NCBI GenBank assembly: GCA_950295325.1
Contig: OX485803.1
Span: 53,893,554-53,957,553, forward strand
DNA: 64,000 bases
Source: Polytrichum commune
Taxonomy: Eukaryota > Streptophyta > Polytrichopsida > Polytrichales > Polytrichaceae
Reading direction: 5' to 3'
A model generated the notes under the pieces. It made no database searches. It saw only the letters and a list, made by a program, of their open reading frames with translations, and was not told the origin of the DNA. Made by a program: the position numbers and the translations under genes. Numbering within the stretch: position 1 is the first letter of the stretch; the number at the start of each line of letters is the position of its first letter. Positions 57,660 to 64,000 of the stretch are shown piece after piece.

Positions 57660-59640
57660 AGTGCACCAAGCTAGTGCGTCACACATGGTGAAATTATGTC
57701 CAACATTGGTGTTAAACAAAGATGTCCCCTCTCCCTCACAGTATTTGGCATGTACATTGATGAACTTGAAACATATTTGGATGAGATCGATGGGTATTCT
57801 CTGTGTTTATTCACCAAAGTGGTTGCCATTCTTCTTTATGTTGACAATGTTGTTCTACTCTCTAAATCATGAGTAGGCTTACAAAGACTTTTGAACAAGC
57901 CATATGAGGTTTGCACTTCTTCTAGCCTTGAAGTCAATTTACCTAAGACTAAAATCATGATATTCGGCCGCAACAAAAGGAAATTAAACCGAGAATTAAA
58001 CCAAGAGGCATTTACCTAGATACAAACCAAATTGAGATCACCCAATGAATAGAAACACCTTGGGATGGATTTTTATTCACATGGCCACTTTGAGCCATCT
58101 AGTAAAAGAAGAAGAATCACAAGTATGAATGCCTTGATGGTCACTTTAAGGAAAGAACCAGTAGTTGGAGTCACATGTTGGGAACTCAAATCCCATCTAT
58201 TCAAGGCTTTTGTGCTTCCTACTTTCACATATGGCACTAAAATTTGGGGAGGTGACTTGGAAGGTTTTCGAGAAGGGCATGAGGATGCATATGATGTCTC
58301 ATGTCAAAGTGCATTCTTCAACTACCTATCATATTTTGCTGACTGAATTTGGAGAACTTCCCATAGAGTTATATGCTCTCAACCTTACTATTGGCTTTCA
58401 ACAACGGCTTGCCCACCTATCCCCCCACTAGTAGAAAACATGGTAAAAAAGAACCGTAGTCGTTTTCCCATTGCGGTTCTTTTGACCACCCTGATCTGCA
58501 GTCACCAAACAACTGCGGATTTGTTTTTTTGGTTTTACGACTGTAATTTAAAATTTTTTGGGGCTTATAATATACCGCTAGATAGGTCTTGAAAATACCT
58601 TTCCAACGGTGTATTACATGCCCCCGTAATTTCAAAATTGCAGTCATAAAACCAAAAAAACAAATGTGCAGTCGTTTGGTGACTACAGATCAGGGTGGTC
58701 AAAAGAACCGCAATGGGAAAACGACTACGGTTCTTTTTTACCATGTTTTCTACTAGTGCCCTCTTGGTTAGTAAGTAAAGCAACCTCACTCTCCCAACAC
58801 CTGGCCGAACAAGGATTTAAAACATGGCACAAATCGACAACCCATGTGGAAGTCATTATGGGGTTTATCTCACTAGGAAACCCATGACATCCCAACCACA
58901 TCAAAAATAGCATATGATGATATCAAGGTGGTTTTTCTTGCTAAAGAGTGCAACTCTTTGCATCTCTTAGGGAAGAAACTACATCACCTCCACCTCACAA
59001 ATTTTCTCAAATACAAATGTGAATTGTACTTGAAGCAACCATTGACTCCACCACAATGCAAGATCATTGTTGCCTACCGCACCTTGAACCATAGACTTGC
59101 CATTTAATTTTGGACAATGGACAACTATCCCCATATCTATAGATTCTAGACTATGCCACTTTTGCTCCTATAATGCAATTGAAAATGAGGCACATTTTGT
59201 GTCGGAATGTCCCCTATATAACTGCATTAGAGATAAGTGTGCATCACTATTTGAGAACACAGTTCCAGGGAACCTCGAGTCTTTCTTTCAATTAGACCAT
59301 CAAGTTGACATTAGCCTCAATCTCACAGAGGCTACCGCACTCCGCCACTCTAGAGAATTAGCACACCTTGATGTACTTTCAATCTCATTAACCTTTTCGG
59401 CTTCTGGACTTTAAAATCAATTCCATTCATTTCATCTCATAGGGACCTACATTTTGAACTACATTAGCTCTTTCAATGTAGTTAGAAATGAGTCACACTT
59501 TGTGTTCGGGTGGCCTCCATATAACTTCATTGGAGATAAGTTTCAATCATTATTTGAGAATCTAGCATTAGGGCGTCTCAAGTCTTTCTTTCAGTTGGAT
59601 CATGAAGTCAATATTAGCCTCTAAATGCAAATTGTTGAAC
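57660..59640 (+). pseudogene. LINE-like reverse transcriptase remnant
   Basis: Frames shift but homology is clear. GVKQRCPLSLTVFGMYIDEL is an RT motif. VAILLYVDNVVLLSKS is the YADD active site, here YVDN, so catalytically dead. KTKIMIFGRNKRKLN, then LFKAFVLPTFTYGTKIWGGD, GELPIELYALNLTIGFQQRL and the zinc-binding RLCHFCSYNAIENEAHFVSE / CPLYNCIRDK follow. The 5' half (endonuclease and first RT motifs) is missing. A CACTA MITE interrupts it at 58,426-58,758, and the C-terminal zinc-binding segment (59,160-59,330) is followed by a decayed duplicate at 59,480-59,640. Stops such as TAA near 59,104 add to the damage. Confidence 0.85.
58426..58758. mobile_element. CACTA-type fold-back MITE inside the LINE
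   Basis: Begins CACTAGTAGAAAACATGGTA and ends with the inverse. CCC lies on both sides (58,423-58,425 and 58,759-58,761). The two arms of about 160 bp are inverted copies of each other. Removing the element and one CCC joins the LINE frame without a gap (HLSP to SWLVSK). Same family as 56,538-56,805. Confidence 0.92.
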
Positions 59641-59702
59641 TGACCATGACGAGAAGCTCATTACTAGAGTGTGGCATTGAACAATGTTGCTTTGAAGCAA
59701 TG

Positions 59703-59932
59703 TCCGGGGAGATTTTTTGGGCATAAGCGGTTAACATCCTAGTATTTCCAAGCGCAACTGGCTACACGATGACATCTTTCGGTTTCTTTTTGCTTATTTA
59801 AGATTGCCTTATTCATTCTAAAATTCCCTAAAATAATGGGTAGTTTTTTCGTGAAGTCTTGAACTTCAATCGGTTATTTCTTAAACTCAACCGGTTTATA
59901 TGTAACTAGCGGCCGGTTCTCCCTGTTCATTG
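59703..59932 (-). repeat. Dispersed repeat R3, copy 3 (reversed)
   Basis: Reverse orientation of the same landmark order: GGGGAGATTTTTTGGGCATAA at the left, then AAATTCCCTAAAATAATGGG, GAACTTCAATCGGTTATTTC and GGTTCTCCCTGTTCAT at the right. Confidence 0.75.
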
Positions 59933-60049
59933 CTTTACTAAAGCTGTGTTGTGTGTGACCTCCCCGGTCAAAGCAAGCTCGTGCATTAACTTACATGTGT
60001 TTTATAAAGCCTAAATCCAATCAATCTGGGCCATGGACATATTTATAAT

Positions 60050-61320
60050 GGCGGACGCTAAATACCCCCCCTCGAACTTTTCGGGAGGGAATATTCTGTC
60101 AGGGGCAGCCCCCCGACATTTTTTCTGCACCCGACCGAAAACTGCTGCCCGCCCGCCCGATTTCGAAAAAACTAGTGTACTTGCATTTTTGAAGGCTACT
60201 TGTCCACAAATCCCATATTGAGTGCACTTCATTTTCAAGGTCTCAATTCCAATATATATGTTCACTTCCATTGAGTAAATAAGCAATTGACTAGATTTCA
60301 TTCTCAAAATGAAACCGCCAATAAAGCATGTAATTAAATTGGAAGTCAAAAATATTACAAAATCCTCATTACCACTGAGGTTATAATTTTTGTCACTTAC
60401 AATTGAAAGGGACTTTGTCATTCTAAAATGAAACTAAAATTTATGATTTTTTATTTTATTTTAAATATAATATAGTTAATACCTTCTACTATCACAAAGT
60501 TTTCATATACATTTAAACTAGTTAAGTAAGATTGAATGCAACTAAGTCTAATATATTCTGATTAATTCTAATTAAGCCCAATTAAATCAGAAAATATGCT
60601 TCCCAAAATAATTAAGCCTAATTAATCATAAATTATATTTACTGGAGTTAATTCCATTTAAATCATGACTAATTCCAGTAAGTACATTTTTTAATTATAA
60701 TTTATGATTATAATTACTAATTCCAGTAAATATAATTTATGATTAATTAGGCTTAATTGTTTTGGGAAGCATATTTTCTGATTTAATTGGGCTTAATTAG
60801 AATTAATCAGAATATATTAGACTTAGTTGCAATCAATCTTACTTAACTAGTTTAAATGTATATGAAAACTTTGTGATAGTAGAAGGTATTAACTATATTA
60901 TATTTAAAATAAAATAAAAAATCATAAATTTTAGTTTCATTTTAGAATGACAAAGTCCCTTTCAATTGTAAGTGACAAAAATTATAACCTCAGTGGTAAT
61001 GAGGATTTTGTAATATTTTTGACTTCCAATTTAATTACATGCTTTATTGGCGGTTTCATTTTGAGAATGAAATCTAGTCAATTGCTTATTTACTCAATGG
61101 AAGTGAACATATATATTGGAATTGAGACCTTGAAAATGAAGTGCACTCAATATGGGATTTGTGGACAAGTAGCCTTCAAAAATGCAAGTACACTAGTTTT
61201 TTCGAAATCGGGCGGGCGGGCAGTTTTCGGTCGGGTGCAGAAAAAATGTCGGGGGGCTGCCCCTGACAGAATATTCCCCTCCCGAAAAGTTCCGGGGGGG
61301 GGGGGTATTTAGCGTCCGCC
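60050..61320. mobile_element. Palindromic Mutator-like element with about 600-bp inverted arms
   Basis: GGCGGACGCTAAATACCCCC at 60,050 is mirrored at 61,320, and the inversion continues for about 600 bp on each side to a spacer of about 70 bp near 60,685. Only a few mismatches and small indels are visible (a CTG insertion near 60,145, G-run length differences). ATTTATAAT stands directly on both sides (60,041-60,049 and 61,321-61,329), a perfect 9-bp target duplication typical of Mutator-like elements. No transposase. The same open frame (MTKSLSIVSDKNYNLSGNED...) therefore appears on both strands. It has no recognised domain and is probably chance. Confidence 0.9.
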
Positions 61321-61329
61321 ATTTATAAT

Positions 61330-64000
61330 CTGTGGCCTTGTTTTAATGACGTCTTTGGATCATTCAACTCCTTCAAAGCGACATGGGCCAAATTTGTGGG
61401 CATGCTGGTCCCCAGCATTTGGTTGCCAAACACTGATCATTGTGTTAAGTTAGACTCCTCGATACCCTACTAGGGACGTTATGCTATTTGTCACTATTAT
61501 CAACTAAATAAAATATCATAGAATTTCAGCATGGTATAGTATATTCTCTTGATAATTGATTCCACATAAGATTCCTCAAGATATGTCTCCGTTTGGTGGG
61601 GTCTAATTTTTAATATTTAAAAAAAAATTATGGCTAGAGACCCACATCTCGAGCCAACCTTTCAGTTTGATTATGAGTATTAACCTAATAGAATCCAAAA
61701 TAGAAATTTAGAATAATATGATGAGATTGAAGAATGTCATGTAAATTGAAGTCACCTCATCTCATACCAACTTGATTTTGCTTGGTTGATAAAACTGTTA
61801 TATTATTGAGAGATTCAAATTATTCTTGAAAAATTAAACCTTTAAAGGACTAATCAACCCAAAGTGGGTTGCCTGTGTGTTTTTGAAGTAACTTTATAGT
61901 TATTGAACAAGCCTTTGCGTTGTTTTTGAGTTAATACTGTTTTTGTAGTTATTTTGGAGTTAATGTTTTTCCCCACTCACAGTTATTGAAATTTCAAACC
62001 ACCTTCGACAATCGATGTCTAAGAATGTATTACCAAGATTTCTCTATGGGGTTTGGAAGTGCTCAAACATCATATAATTTTTCTCTGTCACGAAATATAT
62101 TCTCAAAGGAAAGTAACAAGGTTATTGTTTTGATTTTGTTTGTTATTCTCCATCACGTGATAAAAATCCACGGTTTCAACCATTCAAAACACGGGACATC
62201 TAATTTTGATGATGTGAAACCTGCTTTATTATCATTTATGAAAGAAAGATACTTCTGGTTTTATTTTTATGGTGATCCAAAATTCACAGTTACCATAAGC
62301 ACCAACATGTGGATGTAGTTTTAAAATCACCCTTATTGACTACCTTTTATATATCAACCCCAAATTCAATCACCAAATCATATAGTATAACACATCTTTG
62401 ATATCATGTATTACCCCCCCCTCCCCCCGTGCATCCATCATGAGTTAAGGAATTAAATAAATGACTAATAGTTTTATATAGTGACGTACGGTATCCATAT
62501 CTAATGTTAGGGCTTCAAAGTCCAAAGTCGTGGGAGGAAGAATGGGATGAGTGTTTCTTATGTTGGTGGCAAAACGACTTACCGGGGCCATGGCATATGC
62601 ACGAATGGGCAAGAATCTAAGCCTTGTCGGCCCCAGAACCTCATTTCACTCAAGATCCAAACTCTATCAACACACTATTCCCAAGATCGTGTTCTCCTTT
62701 TTAGGGAGTATATCCATGAGGATAAGTAAATGGAAAATTTAAGCATACCCTCCTACGAGATTACAATAGTGACGTTGTGCAATGAGTCGTCATTAAAGTA
62801 CATTAATGCTCCAATGACCATGCGAGAGGTTTGTACAAAGGGCCTTTTACATAAGTAACATTCCAAAAAATGGACAAAGTGTAATTCTAGAAAGAGCCCA
62901 ATTTTAGGAACAAAGTGTTGCAAAATAATAAGCAATATGCACTCCATAGTATTCCGACTCCCAAGGCTTACTAGATTGAATGTTGTCCGGTGTCCATATG
63001 TCAACTTGTATATGTGTAACTATATATGGAGTATGTTGAGTCTTGTCTTTAAGGCCACGGATTTGGGCTTGGGGTTTGTGGCATCTATGTGCTAAGCTCA
63101 TTCATCATAGATGAAGGTGCTCTAGTAAAAACAAGCCTCATGTTGGTGTAAGGCATATTCATTCCAAGGAAATTTCACTACATTGATTTGGGGTTCTCTA
63201 ATGTTCTTTATGGAGTCAACTAATTTAGAAATCGTTTTAGGTTTTAGACCGCCTTGAGCACTAGGTTTCACCTTTCAAATGAATGTGTCAACGTATACAT
63301 CACAAATCCTTAGCCAAAGATTTGTATTATCTACATAAACTTGTCCATTACAAAGGTGATAATGCAACGACTTATTATGTAACTTTAAAATGCATATGTT
63401 TACATGATTTGACCATGGAATGGCATCAAAATTTCACAAGGGGTTTGCTTTTACTAGGGTCCTTTCATCCATAATGGATAAGTTTACATAGACTCCGCAA
63501 AACCCTAACATGTCTCTAAGTCCTCATACACATAGGGGCCATAGTTTCGTGGCTTTTATGTACACTCATCCATCCATAAGGTGAAAACATAATGAACTTA
63601 TCTCTATTTGGTTTTTACCCTTTCAAAGTTGTTTGACCTTTGTACATAGAGACCAAAAGAAGTCTACTATATTTGAGGTAAATAGTGCCAATTGCTACGT
63701 CTACAATTTCAAACATTACAGACAATTTTTGTCTTATTATAGAGTTCAAATTTTTACATCAAAGTACACACATGTAGTTTGAACACTTGTAATACATAAA
63801 ATATTTCCTTGTTGGAGAATGTGGTTGTTTCTTAATCAAGGAAATTATATCCTGAATAGAACGTGGCACCGACTACCACCAATAACTACCATGTAGTGGA
63901 ATTGAGCTGGATCGAATTAAGTGCAAACCTAGAGGGGAAGGTTTTTACTATAGCCTTTTGATTGTATATGCATGTCACAAATCCCTAGTTCACTGGCCTT
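61330..64000. other. Terminal stretch without recognised genes
   Basis: AT-rich anonymous sequence with a C8/C6 tract near 62,414. ORFs of 60-110 residues at 61,986-62,318, 62,547-62,742 and 62,753-63,101 show no family motif. Possibly decayed retroelement sequence, but no RT, integrase or LTR could be identified. Confidence 0.4.

Noticed and set aside
60011..61312. Matching ORFs of 136 and 121 residues on opposite strands
   Set aside because: They are the same sequence in the two arms of the palindromic element. There is no domain or codon evidence for a protein.
62753..63500. Possible Copia-like retroelement remnant
   Set aside because: Reverse-strand translation gave no integrase, RT or gag motif that could be named, and no LTR pair was found.

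Overview
The window is nuclear DNA of a plant: AT-rich, repeat-rich and gene-poor. Only three genes can be reconstructed in 64 kb, all split by GT-AG introns. The case for a land plant (or close streptophyte relative) rests on an LPR1-type multicopper ferroxidase, a plant-style eight-exon PLP homeostasis gene, a gene resembling the tail of plant STE20-like kinases, and TTTAGGG-type repeats. The species cannot be told from sequence alone; the large repeat load and the Tigger/pogo remnant would suit a non-flowering plant, but that is a guess.

Layout. 1-14,800 is repetitive: a two-copy repeat with a third copy at 13.5 kb, one copy split by an 810-bp TIR element; a long low-copy repeat (2.7-5.0 kb) with a second copy at 23.7-24.3 kb; and a full-length but dead PIF/Harbinger transposon (6,570-10,873) with TAA target duplications, both ORFs and an inner nested element. 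14,869-21,193 holds the LPR1-like gene (5 exons, 601 residues), whose introns 1 and 4 carry degenerate tandem duplications. 24,373-25,622 holds two MITEs. 27,059-30,461 (minus) is the complete PLP homeostasis gene (8 exons, 242 residues). 34,529-41,894 (minus) is a 16-exon gene for a charged, coiled-coil protein of about 538 residues without a kinase domain. Diverged local duplications flank it on both sides.

43,700-64,000 is a transposon graveyard. It holds a Tourist-like MITE next to a pogo/Tigger derivative with TA duplications, a Harbinger-like MITE with a strong hairpin, and a three-level nest (TTA-flanked element, hAT-like element inside it, CACTA MITE inside that). It also holds a LINE reverse-transcriptase remnant cut by a second CACTA MITE, and a 1,271-bp near-perfect palindrome with a perfect 9-bp target duplication (Mutator-like). 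Most target duplications can still be read, so relative insertion order can be reconstructed.

The genes do not form a functional cluster. The ferroxidase acts in the apoplast or secretory path (iron oxidation), the PLP protein in the cytosol, mitochondrion or plastid (vitamin B6 homeostasis), and the third may be a regulatory protein. Gene models were built by hand from splice consensus, reading-frame phase and remembered family motifs; no alignment or search was run.
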